Assembly: GCA_025360665.1 (NCBI GenBank)
Contig: JANYBU010000131.1
Span: forward strand, 1 to 8,045
From: Nitrospira sp.
GTDB taxonomy: Bacteria; Nitrospirota; Nitrospiria; Nitrospirales; Nitrospiraceae
DNA length: 8,045 nucleotides
Direction: 5' to 3'
Shown: positions 1 through 6,306 of the stretch, piece by piece
How positions within the stretch are numbered: position 1 is the first letter of the stretch
Layout: each line of letters opens with the position of its first letter
The notes under the pieces: generated by a model
Databases searched by the model: none
What the model saw: only the letters and a program-made list of their open reading frames with translations
Told to the model about the DNA's origin: nothing
Program-made: the position numbers and the translations under genes

Positions 1-2
1 AA

Positions 3-884
3 CTGGTCTTAAGCATGCCGGGAGATCGTGCCGCCGTGCTAAAGAAGGGCGTGCTGGATGTGCGAGTGGAACTCGCAGAAACCGCCAGTATTTTTCGCGA
101 TCAAGGTCCTCAGGCCAGTGTGACGATGAAGTTTGAAACCCTCCGGTCCGGTGTGTTTCTCCGGTACGGGGCGACGGAGCGATGGGAACTCTCCGTGGAA
201 GTGCCCGTGCTCTACCGCTACCGCGGGTTCATGGATGGACCTATCAGGGTAGTTGAACGGGCAACAACCGGCTTGTCGCCGGCTCGAAACGCACTTGGCA
301 AGTCAGGCTATGCATTCGACATCTCACGCGGAGGACGGACCGTCGCGAGCGGGCGGGAGGGAGCCGTCGGATTGGGCGACAGCACGGTGATGAGCAAGTA
401 CCAACTGCTGCCAGAGACTGCATCGATGCCGGCACTGTCGGTCCGTACGGCGCTCAAACTTCCCACGGGGGACGAAGGGCAATTTTTCGGGAGCGGCAGC
501 CCGGATGTCGGATTCGGCCTGGCGGCTGAAAAAGGATTCGGCGGTCGCTGGATGGTCTATGGCAACCTCAATGGAGTGGTTCCGACCGGACGCATCGCAG
601 GGATGCCTCTCCAGCCGACGATATCCGGGCTTGTCGCCGTGGAATATCTGTGGTCGGAGAATCTGTCCTTCACGACGCAGTTTGATTATTACTCCACACC
701 CTTTCATGGTATTGGCACTCGAGTGCTGGACAAGGGCGTGACGGAATCGGCGGTGGGGTTCAGCTACCGTCTCACGCAACACCTCTTGTGGCAAGGCTAC
801 GGGATCGAAAATCTCGACTTCATTACCGGGAGCGCAGCAGACTTCACGCTCTCGACATTGTTGACCTATCGATTTGAGGCATGA
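3..884 (+). CDS. DUF3187-type outer-membrane beta-barrel protein, 5' end missing
   Basis: The reading frame is open to the window edge, so the gene begins upstream. The first ATG, at 15, lacks any signal peptide after it and is unlikely to be the true start. The visible 290 or so residues are a run of short amphipathic strands, for example YGATERWELSVEVPVLYRYR and a later ALKLPTGD...GSGSPDVGFGLA stretch, and end in LLTYRFEA, with an aromatic residue near the C terminus as in many outer-membrane barrels. The pattern 'velocity of barrel strands, then FMDGPI, then a GLGD...K(Y)QLL strand, then LKLPTGD' matches my memory of the DUF3187 family, whose function is unknown. I infer an outer-membrane location. 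It is followed by 176 bp without a clear terminator before dxs, and nothing links it functionally to the isoprenoid genes. The family call is from recall and not from a profile search. Confidence 0.68.
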   Translation: MVLSMPGDRAAVLKKGVLDVRVELAETASIFRDQGPQASVTMKFETLRSGVFLRYGATERWELSVEVPVLYRYRGFMDGPIRVVERATTGLSPARNALGKSGYAFDISRGGRTVASGREGAVGLGDSTVMSKYQLLPETASMPALSVRTALKLPTGDEGQFFGSGSPDVGFGLAAEKGFGGRWMVYGNLNGVVPTGRIAGMPLQPTISGLVAVEYLWSENLSFTTQFDYYSTPFHGIGTRVLDKGVTESAVGFSYRLTQHLLWQGYGIENLDFITGSAADFTLSTLLTYRFEA

Positions 885-923
885 GTGATGCGGGATGTTC
901 GGTGATGAAAGCCGGCTAACCGC

Positions 924-952
924 TTGACAACATGGGATTTCCATGTGAAACT
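924..952 (+). promoter_or_regulatory. Candidate dxs promoter with an inverted repeat as its spacer
   Basis: A perfect -35 box TTGACA (924-929) is followed by a 17-bp spacer and GAAACT (947-952), a poor -10 that is preceded by TGT (944-946), as in extended -10 promoters. The spacer itself (930-946) is an interrupted inverted repeat, ACATGG-GATTT-CCATGT. A protein bound there would cover the promoter. Transcription would start near 959, about 100 nt before the dxs start codon. The -35 and the repeat are plain in the sequence; the weak -10 limits confidence. Confidence 0.5.
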
Positions 953-1045
953 CCTCACCGCTGGCATTTAAACTGCCACACTACTTTCGCCAATGCTTAT
1001 CTGAGCCCAATTGGTTGGTACAGACCAAATGCATTGCATTCAGGC

Positions 1046-1052
1046 AAAGGAG
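1046..1052 (+). promoter_or_regulatory. Ribosome binding site that fixes the dxs start
   Basis: AAAGGAG lies 8 nt upstream of the ATG at 1061. An in-frame ATG further upstream, at 932, has no such site, lies inside the promoter spacer, and would add 43 residues unlike any Dxs N terminus. Confidence 0.8.
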
Positions 1053-1060
1053 CATCTGCT

Positions 1061-3010
1061 ATGTCGATTTTGAAGACCATTCAAAGCCCAGCTGATCTGA
1101 AACATCTCTCACCGACACAGTTTCCTGCCCTGTGCCAGGAGCTGCGTGAGCAGATTATCGGCGTGGTCTCTAATGTCGGGGGGCACCTGGCCTCAAACCT
1201 CGGAGTGATTGAACTCACGGTGGCATTGCACTACCTGCTCAATACCCCCAAGGATAAGATCGTATGGGACACGAGCAATCAAGCCTATGCACATAAACTA
1301 CTCACCGGGCGTCGGGAACAGTTTCACACGCTCCGACAGTACGGGGGAATGAGCGGCTTCACCAAACGTGAGGAGAGCGTCTACGATACGTTCAATGCGG
1401 GCCATGCGGGCACCGGCGTCTCCGCAGCCTTTGGGCTGGTCGCCGCCCGTGAGCAATTGGCGCAGAAACATAAAGTGGTCTGTGTTGTCGGGGATGGCGC
1501 CATGACGGCCGGGATGACGCTGGAAGGCCTGCACCATGCCGGGGGCCTGGGGAAAGACTTCCTGGTCATTCTGAACGACAATCAAATGTCCATCTCGAAG
1601 AACGTCGGAGCCATTTCCTCCTATTTGAACCGGACTTTCACCGGAGAGTTTTACGCCAAGATGCGAGAGGAAACAGGGCAACTGTTGGGGAAGATTCCCC
1701 ATATTGGGCAGGACATGCAGAAGTGGGCCCGCCGGGCTGAAGAGCTGGCCAAGGGAGCGATCCTTCCAGGGCTGCTCTTTGAAGAGCTTGGGTTCAGGTA
1801 TGCGGGACCGATTGACGGACATAACTTCGAGCATCTGCTGCCCACCTTGGAAAATGTGCTGAAGATGAAGGGGCCGGTGCTGCTCCATGTCATTACGAAA
1901 AAAGGGTTGGGCTATAAGCCCGCGGTGGAGAATCCCGTGTGGTTCCATGCCTGTCCGCCCTTTGTTCGGGAAACAGGGGCGCCGGCAAAGAAAGCAGCGC
2001 GGCCGTCCTATACGCAGATCGCTATCGAGTCATTGGTCAAGTTGGCCCGAGCGGACAAGCGGATCGTCGCGATTACGGCTGCGATGTGCGAAGGGACCGG
2101 CCTCAATATTTTCGAGAAAGAGTTCCCGGACCGGCTCTATGACGTGGGGATTGCCGAACAACATGCAGTGACGTTTGCGGCGGGTCTTGCGACGCAGGGC
2201 CTCCGTCCGGTGGTGGCGCTGTATTCCACCTTTTTGCAGCGTGCGTATGACCAGGTGGTGCACGACGTTGCGACGCAAAACCTTCCGGTGACTTTCTGCA
2301 TCGATCGCGGCGGGTTGGTGGCGGAAGACGGGACGACGCACCATGGGGCATTCGATTATGCGTTCCTGCGCCACATGCCGAACATGGTCGTCATGGCGCC
2401 CAAGGATGAAAATGAGTTGCAGCATATGCTGAAAACCTGTGTCCAGCATGATGGGCCTGCCTCGGTGCGGTATCCGCGCGGGCTGAGCCTGGGCGTTACG
2501 ATGGATCAGGAGCCGAAGGCGTTGCCGATCGGGAAGGGCGAGTTGTTGCGCGATGGCACGGAGGTGGCGATCGTGGCCATCGGTGTGCCGGTCTCGCATG
2601 CGGTGACGGCGGCGAACCGGCTTGAGGCAGAAGGGATTTCCACGGCGGTGGTGAATGCGCGTTTCGTGAAACCGCTGGATCAGGACTTGATCGTCGAGGT
2701 GGCGAGGCGCGTTCGATACGTGGTGACGGTTGAAGAAGGCTGCAAGATGGGTGGTTTCGGCTCAGCCGTGCTCGAAGCCCTGTCCGATGGCGGCGTGACG
2801 GATGTGACGACGAAGGTCCTTGGGTTGCCGGATTGGTACATTGAGCAAGGACCTCAGGACTTCCTGCGCGAACGGTACGGGTTGACGGCGGAAGGCATCT
2901 ATCAGAGCGTGAAGGAATTAATCGGCAAGACGCCGGCTTTCTCACGCGAGAAGTTTACGTTTGCTTCATCGGCCGATCGGCTGCCGCACGGAGATGAACA
3001 GGGGAGCTGA
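1061..3010 (+). CDS. dxs: 1-deoxy-D-xylulose-5-phosphate synthase, with variant active-site motifs
   Basis: Dxs condenses pyruvate and glyceraldehyde 3-phosphate with thiamine diphosphate (ThDP) to make DXP, the entry step of the MEP isoprenoid pathway in the cytoplasm. The protein has 649 residues, against about 620 in E. coli, and keeps the family order: GGHLAS with the catalytic His (H41, E. coli H49), the ThDP/Mg motif GDGAMTAG (D145) with LNDN (N172, N174), WFH (H296), the proton-relay glutamate in IAEQHAVTFAAG (E366), STFLQRAYDQ, and the phosphate-binding YPRG (R473). Two normally fixed motifs differ. WDVGHQAY is WDTSNQAY, so the usual active-site His (E. coli H80) is Asn73, and GHSSTS is GHAGTG (114-119). 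The rest is intact and not degraded, so I read it as a functional variant. A tail of about 25 residues follows the conserved end. The start is set by the AAAGGAG at 1046. ispG follows 49 nt later, probably in the same transcript. Confidence 0.95.
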   Translation: MSILKTIQSPADLKHLSPTQFPALCQELREQIIGVVSNVGGHLASNLGVIELTVALHYLLNTPKDKIVWDTSNQAYAHKLLTGRREQFHTLRQYGGMSGFTKREESVYDTFNAGHAGTGVSAAFGLVAAREQLAQKHKVVCVVGDGAMTAGMTLEGLHHAGGLGKDFLVILNDNQMSISKNVGAISSYLNRTFTGEFYAKMREETGQLLGKIPHIGQDMQKWARRAEELAKGAILPGLLFEELGFRYAGPIDGHNFEHLLPTLENVLKMKGPVLLHVITKKGLGYKPAVENPVWFHACPPFVRETGAPAKKAARPSYTQIAIESLVKLARADKRIVAITAAMCEGTGLNIFEKEFPDRLYDVGIAEQHAVTFAAGLATQGLRPVVALYSTFLQRAYDQVVHDVATQNLPVTFCIDRGGLVAEDGTTHHGAFDYAFLRHMPNMVVMAPKDENELQHMLKTCVQHDGPASVRYPRGLSLGVTMDQEPKALPIGKGELLRDGTEVAIVAIGVPVSHAVTAANRLEAEGISTAVVNARFVKPLDQDLIVEVARRVRYVVTVEEGCKMGGFGSAVLEALSDGGVTDVTTKVLGLPDWYIEQGPQDFLRERYGLTAEGIYQSVKELIGKTPAFSREKFTFASSADRLPHGDEQGS

Positions 3011-3046
3011 GTGAAGACGTGAGGCGTGAAACGTTAGGCGTCAGGC
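3011..3046 (+). repeat. Degenerate 7-bp tandem repeat between dxs and ispG
   Basis: Directly after the dxs stop come GTGAAGAC (8 bp), GTGAGGC, GTGAAAC, GTTAGGC and GTCAGGC without gaps. The consensus of the four 7-bp units is GTNARRC. The last unit runs into AGGCGGA (3043-3049), the only sequence near ispG that could serve as a ribosome binding site. Related words recur at 5759-5779 (opposite orientation) and at 6418-6446. Confidence 0.65.
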
Positions 3047-3059
3047 GGATCTAGATCGA

Positions 3060-4241
3060 ATGCACATCACCAGACGAAAAACCAGACAGATTACGGTCGG
3101 CAAGCTCAAGATCGGCGGAGACGCGCCCGTGTCCGTGCAGTCGATGTGTTCGACTGACACGCGCGATGTCGCTGCGACGATCGAGCAAATTCGCCAGCTG
3201 GAGACCGCAGGGTGCGAAGTGATCCGCGTGGCTGTGCCGAACGACGAAGCGGCGGCGGCGCTGCCCAAGATCAAAGCGGCGATGATCGTGCCGCTGATCG
3301 CGGATATTCATTTCGACCATCGTCTGGCATTGAAAGCGGCTGAAATCGTGGACTGTGTCCGGATCAACCCGGGCAACATCGGGGCCTGGTGGAAAGTCGA
3401 AGAAGTCATCAAGGCGGTCAACGAGCGAGGCATTCCCTTGCGCATCGGCGTGAACGGCGGGTCGCTCGAGCGGCCGTTGCTGGATAAATACGGCTGGCCG
3501 TCACCGGAAGCCTTGGCCGAGTCGGCGCTCAACGCCGTCCACGCCTTAGAAGACGTGGGATTCACGAACATGAAGGTGTCGCTGAAGGCGTCGGATGTAC
3601 ACCACGCGATTGATGCCTATTGGTTGTTTGCGCACCAGTCCGACTATCCGGTGCACATCGGTATTACAGAGGCAGGAACGGCGATGACCGGGGCCGTCAA
3701 ATCCGCCATAGGCCTGGGGTATTTGCTCTCGCAGGGAATCGGCGATACCTTGCGTGTGTCACTCGCTGCTGATCCGGTCGAAGAAGTGAAGGTGGGGTTC
3801 GAGATCTTGAAGTCGCTTGAGCTTCGCCATCGAGGGATCAATGTCATCGCCTGTCCCACCTGCGGCCGCGTGGAGATCGACGTGGTGAAGTTGGCCAATG
3901 AACTGGAAAAGAAGCTAGGCCATATCACGACCCCGCTCAATGTGTCGGTTCTCGGCTGTGTCGTGAACGGTATCGGCGAAGGTAAGGAAGCGGATATCGG
4001 GATCGCCGGCGGTGAAGGCAAAGGTATCCTGTTCAAGAAGGGCAAGCTCGTCCGAAAGGTGCCGATCGAAGAATTGATGGATACGCTGATTTACGAGGTC
4101 GAGCTGATGGCCAAGGAAAAAGAAGCTGAAGGGAACGGGGAGGTCGCGGTCCCTTCGAATGAAGGGTGGGAATCGATGGTCCCGCAGTCGGATCAGCCTG
4201 CGACGCTCGGAAAAGAAATTCCGGTGCTGCCTAACCGATAA
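3060..4241 (+). CDS. ispG: 4-hydroxy-3-methylbut-2-enyl-diphosphate synthase (IspG/GcpE)
   Basis: IspG reduces the cyclic intermediate MEcPP to HMBPP, the penultimate MEP-pathway step, using a [4Fe-4S] cluster and an electron donor such as ferredoxin or flavodoxin. The 393-residue protein opens with RRKTRQITVGKLKIGGDAPVSVQSM, shown in part by VSVQSMCSTDTRD (25-36), and continues through a TIM-barrel domain with LIADIHFD (79-86) and RINPGNIG (101-108). The cluster domain has CPTCGR (C265, C268) and LGCVVNGIGE (C300, E307), which supply three Cys and one Glu ligand. The domain layout is the short bacterial form without the plant-type insert. Residues from about 355 onward are a polar tail beyond the usual core. 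The start at 3060 suits the family N terminus, though the ribosome site (AGGCGGA, 3043-3049) is weak and a perfect palindrome, GATCTAGATC, lies between it and the ATG. It follows dxs by 49 nt, so the two MEP genes are probably co-transcribed. Confidence 0.96.
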   Translation: MHITRRKTRQITVGKLKIGGDAPVSVQSMCSTDTRDVAATIEQIRQLETAGCEVIRVAVPNDEAAAALPKIKAAMIVPLIADIHFDHRLALKAAEIVDCVRINPGNIGAWWKVEEVIKAVNERGIPLRIGVNGGSLERPLLDKYGWPSPEALAESALNAVHALEDVGFTNMKVSLKASDVHHAIDAYWLFAHQSDYPVHIGITEAGTAMTGAVKSAIGLGYLLSQGIGDTLRVSLAADPVEEVKVGFEILKSLELRHRGINVIACPTCGRVEIDVVKLANELEKKLGHITTPLNVSVLGCVVNGIGEGKEADIGIAGGEGKGILFKKGKLVRKVPIEELMDTLIYEVELMAKEKEAEGNGEVAVPSNEGWESMVPQSDQPATLGKEIPVLPNR

Positions 4242-4287
4242 TCACGCACTTGCCCCCGTCTCTTCGTCATCCCCTTCAACGTGCAAG

Positions 4288-4317
4288 TTGAGATATCAGA
4301 ACAAGGCCCGCTATAAT
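4288..4317 (+). promoter_or_regulatory. Promoter of tRNA-Cys, with start predicted at the tRNA 5' end
   Basis: TTGAGA (4288-4293), an 18-bp spacer and a perfect TATAAT (4312-4317). The mature tRNA begins at 4326, only 9 nt after the -10 box, so the primary transcript should carry a leader of just 0-3 nt. The stretch after the -10 is GCGCGCGG, a GC-rich discriminator of the kind seen at stable-RNA promoters under stringent control. Confidence 0.8.
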
Positions 4318-4325
4318 GCGCGCGG

Positions 4326-4401
4326 GGCGCCGTACCCAAGTGGTTAAGGGAGCAGTCTGCAAAACTGCGATGCAGCGGTTCGACCCCGCTCGGCGCCTCC
4401 A
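4326..4401 (+). tRNA. tRNA-Cys (anticodon GCA), CCA encoded
   Basis: A full cloverleaf can be drawn. The acceptor stem is GGCGCCG with CGGCGCC (4391-4397). The D arm has CCC/GGG. The anticodon stem GCAGT/ACTGC encloses loop CTGCAAA, giving anticodon GCA (codons UGC, UGU). The variable loop is 5 nt and the T arm is AGCGG-TTCGACC-CCGCT. The discriminator base is T (4398), the known identity base for cysteine tRNAs, and CCA (4399-4401) is encoded. It stands alone between ispG and hpnH. Confidence 0.97.
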
Positions 4402-4494
4402 AACAGAGTTCGTGCGACACCATGTGTATGTGAGTCGCAGGGTTTACTCAAAGCTCCCGGTGAGTCTCGTGCCGTCTAGCCCTGTGGGCACCCC

Positions 4495-4519
4495 TTCACT
4501 AAAATAATATTATGGTGAA
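4495..4519. promoter_or_regulatory. AT-rich palindrome upstream of hpnH
   Basis: TTCAC (4495-4499) and GTGAA (4515-4519) flank a core that contains the perfect 10-bp palindrome ATAATATTAT (4504-4513). It is the most AT-rich spot of the region and sits about 50 bp upstream of the hpnH -35 box. It could bind a regulator or a bending protein. The rest of 4402-4565 shows no gene, no further RNA and no convincing terminator; a 5-bp GTGCC/GGCAC stem near 4470-4492 lacks a T tract. Confidence 0.35.
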
Positions 4520-4565
4520 TGAGCCTTCCGAAAGCAATATGGCGGGGCTAAATGGGTGGAGAAAA

Positions 4566-4595
4566 TTGACGGGCGGTGAGACTGGGTGCTAGAAT
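4566..4595 (+). promoter_or_regulatory. hpnH promoter (extended -10)
   Basis: TTGACG (4566-4571), an 18-bp spacer and TAGAAT (4590-4595) with TGC immediately before it (4587-4589), which is the extended -10 element. The predicted start near 4602 leaves an untranslated leader of roughly 74 nt before hpnH. Confidence 0.7.
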
Positions 4596-4675
4596 CCTCA
4601 GCGATTACAACCTGCTAGTTCGGTGGCCGGACCGCCGGAGTTACCAATACAGATTGAAAAGAAGGAGAGAGAGGA

Positions 4676-5692
4676 ATGGCCGTTCCACTTTCCCAGATGG
4701 CTACTGTTACGAAGTACGTGCTCACCCAGAAGCTGAGCGGGGTGAAGCGGTATCCGCTCGTGCTGATGTTGGAACCCCTCTTCCGCTGCAATTTGGCTTG
4801 TGCCGGCTGCGGAAAGATTCAATACCCGGATCATGTATTGGATAAGCGGCTCACGGTCGAACAGTGCTTGGCCGCGGCAGTGGAATGCGGCGCCCCGATT
4901 GTCAGCATTCCCGGTGGCGAACCGATGATCCATCCTGAGATGCCAGCGATTGTCCGTGGGCTGGTGGAGCAGGAGCGGTATATCTATCTCTGCACCAATG
5001 CGATTTTGATGGAGAGGAAACTCGACGAGTATCAGCCCTCGAAGTTTCTCACGTTCAGTGTCCACATGGACGGACTGAAAGACGAACATGATCTGGCGGT
5101 CTGCCGGGACGGAGTCTATGACGTGGCGGTGAAGGCGATCAAAGCGGCCCTGAAGCGGGGGCATCGGGTTACGACCAATACGACCCTCTTCGATGATGCC
5201 AATCCGGAGCGCGTGCGGAAGTTTTTCGATGCGATGATGGAGCTCGGCGTCGAAGGCATGATGATTTCGCCGGGGTACAGTTATCAGAAGGCGCCGGACC
5301 AACAGCATTTTCTGAAGCGAGAGCGCACGAGGGAATTGTTTTCCCGTATTTTGGGGAGTCCGAAGAAGGGGTGGCAGTTCAATCAGTCGCCGCTATTCTT
5401 GGATTTCTTGATGGGGCGGCGGGAGTATGAATGTACGCCCTGGGGCAATCCGACCTATAACGTCTTCGGGTGGCAAAAGCCCTGCTATTTGCTCCAAGAG
5501 GGCTACGCGAAGACATTCCGTGAACTGATGGACAGCACGGAGTGGGACCATTACGGAACAGGGCGGAATGAGAAATGTGCTGATTGCATGGTGCATTGCG
5601 GCTATGAACCGTCTGCGGTCGAAGATACGTTCGGCACGCTGTCCGGGTTTGGCCGGACCGTTAAGTTGACGATGCTCCCGACCTCGCGATGA
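4676..5692 (+). CDS. hpnH: Adenosylhopane synthase HpnH (radical SAM)
   Basis: HpnH joins the 5'-deoxyadenosyl group of S-adenosylmethionine to diploptene (hopene), giving adenosylhopane, the precursor of bacteriohopanetetrol and other extended hopanoids. The 338-residue protein has the usual family length. It shows YPLVLMLEPLFRCNLACAGC (26-45) with the radical SAM cluster cysteines C38, C42 and C45 (CX3CX2C), the GGEP motif (80-83) for SAM binding, and the HpnH signatures APDQQHFL (206-213), GWQFNQS, CTPWGNPT (253-260) and VFGWQKPCYLL. The C-terminal ADCMVHCGYE region has C301, C304 and C308. Each is very close to the proteobacterial enzyme as I recall it. AAGGAG (4662-4667) lies 8 nt before the ATG. 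It has its own promoter at 4566 and follows dxs and ispG, which supply the isoprene units for squalene. The cyclase and later hpn genes are not in the window. Confidence 0.97.
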   Translation: MAVPLSQMATVTKYVLTQKLSGVKRYPLVLMLEPLFRCNLACAGCGKIQYPDHVLDKRLTVEQCLAAAVECGAPIVSIPGGEPMIHPEMPAIVRGLVEQERYIYLCTNAILMERKLDEYQPSKFLTFSVHMDGLKDEHDLAVCRDGVYDVAVKAIKAALKRGHRVTTNTTLFDDANPERVRKFFDAMMELGVEGMMISPGYSYQKAPDQQHFLKRERTRELFSRILGSPKKGWQFNQSPLFLDFLMGRREYECTPWGNPTYNVFGWQKPCYLLQEGYAKTFRELMDSTEWDHYGTGRNEKCADCMVHCGYEPSAVEDTFGTLSGFGRTVKLTMLPTSR

Positions 5693-5758
5693 GATGATAG
5701 ATAACGTGGCACGTCAGTGGTCGTTACTAGGAGCTTCCCGACGCTTTTCATGTCGTTC

Positions 5759-5779
5759 GATTTACCCCTTACCCCTTAC
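5759..5779 (-). repeat. 7-bp tandem repeat before the gene at 5789, opposite orientation
   Basis: Read on the + strand it is GATTTAC, CCCTTAC, CCCTTAC. Read on the - strand it is GTAAGGG, GTAAGGG, GTAAATC, which fits the GTNARR pattern of the repeat after dxs. It lies within the 5' leader of the gene that begins at 5789, so that gene has no recognisable ribosome binding site at the usual distance. Confidence 0.5.
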
Positions 5780-5788
5780 GGTTCCCCG

Positions 5789-6184
5789 ATGACCGATACC
5801 AAGAACCATAGTCCTGGCGGCGTAACAGGATCGCCCGAAGGTCGCATATTTCAGCCGGTTTCTTTCGCTGAGCTCGCAGAGGCAGTGGAGCTGGCATTCG
5901 ATTATCGAGGCGATGTGACGGTATCATTGAAGTCCGGTGAGTCCCTCAGCGGGTATCTCTTCAATCGTCAAGTCAAGGGTTCCGATTCCTCGCTTGAGGT
6001 GTTCCCTTCCGACAGTTCCCAGGCACGACACATTCGCTATGACCAGATTGCCGCGATCGCCTTCACCGGTGAGGATACGGCCACAGGGAAATCCTGGGAG
6101 ACCTGGATCGCCAAGAAGGATTTAGAGCGACGGGCCGAAGTGGAACGTATCGCAGCCGACGCACAAGCACGAGGAATTCTATAA
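5789..6184 (+). CDS. Small unknown protein downstream of hpnH, possible Sm/SH3-like barrel
   Basis: I do not recognise this 131-residue protein by name. Residues 1-20 are polar and probably disordered, and 22-40 look helical. Residues 41-93 alternate hydrophobic and polar positions in short strands: VTVSLKSGESLSGYLFN (43-59), SLEVFP (68-73), HIRYDQIAAIAFTG (81-94). A 'VxVxLxxGxxLxGxL' strand pair followed by a strand that ends in IxxIAF resembles Sm-like or SH3-like small barrels; this is pattern resemblance only. The end (101-131) is a charged helix with WETWIAKKDLERRAEVERIAAD. It has no signal peptide or membrane segment, so it is cytoplasmic. The start is uncertain. ATG 5789 follows the heptamer repeat without a good ribosome site; ATG 5750 has AGGAG 16 nt upstream and GTG 5717 is also in frame, but both would translate the repeat. 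It begins 96 nt after hpnH with no terminator between, so co-transcription is likely. Confidence 0.75.
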   Translation: MTDTKNHSPGGVTGSPEGRIFQPVSFAELAEAVELAFDYRGDVTVSLKSGESLSGYLFNRQVKGSDSSLEVFPSDSSQARHIRYDQIAAIAFTGEDTATGKSWETWIAKKDLERRAEVERIAADAQARGIL

Positions 6185-6253
6185 GGTTTCCGTCTGCCGA
6201 TTGTAGCGCCTCTTCTCATTTTTCCCTACACAGGCTCACCGCGGATGGCCCTA

Positions 6254-6267
6254 TCCAAGTGCTTGGA
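6254..6267. promoter_or_regulatory. Inverted repeat upstream of the promoter at 6307
   Basis: TCCAAG-TG-CTTGGA, a 6-2-6 inverted repeat with perfect half-sites, about 40 bp before the -35 box. The position suits an activator or operator site. The 2-nt loop makes it a poor RNA hairpin, so a protein site is more plausible. No known regulator can be named from it. Confidence 0.35.
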
Positions 6268-6306
6268 AAGGGGCTTGTCTCTCCGTCCGGTCAGGCCGTC
6301 ATTTCG

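Noticed and set aside
324..944. A 206-codon open frame on the - strand over the DUF3187 gene
   Set aside because: It mirrors the + strand gene, has low-complexity Arg/His-rich composition, no ribosome site and no recognisable family.
932..1060. An in-frame upstream ATG that would lengthen Dxs by 43 residues
   Set aside because: It lies inside the promoter spacer, upstream of the predicted transcript start, has no ribosome site, and the added residues do not resemble a Dxs N terminus. The ATG at 1061 has a good AAAGGAG.
960..1060. A thiamine-pyrophosphate riboswitch upstream of dxs, suggested by CTGAG near 1001
   Set aside because: The other conserved TPP-riboswitch elements are absent; only a 5-bp TTGGT-ACAG-ACCAA hairpin (1015-1028) is seen.
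1298..2945. Several long - strand open frames over dxs
   Set aside because: They are antisense shadows of a clearly conserved enzyme in GC-rich DNA, with Pro/Arg/Ser-rich products.
4248..4288. A terminator between ispG and tRNA-Cys from ACTTGC...GCAAGT
   Set aside because: The loop is about 29 nt and no T tract follows, and the right arm runs into the -35 box of the tRNA promoter.
4193..4507. Short open frames on both strands across the tRNA-Cys gene
   Set aside because: The tRNA cloverleaf and its promoter explain this stretch; the translations cover the tRNA itself.
4576..4845. An 89-codon + strand frame overlapping the hpnH start
   Set aside because: It begins inside the hpnH promoter and runs out of frame into hpnH, without a ribosome site.
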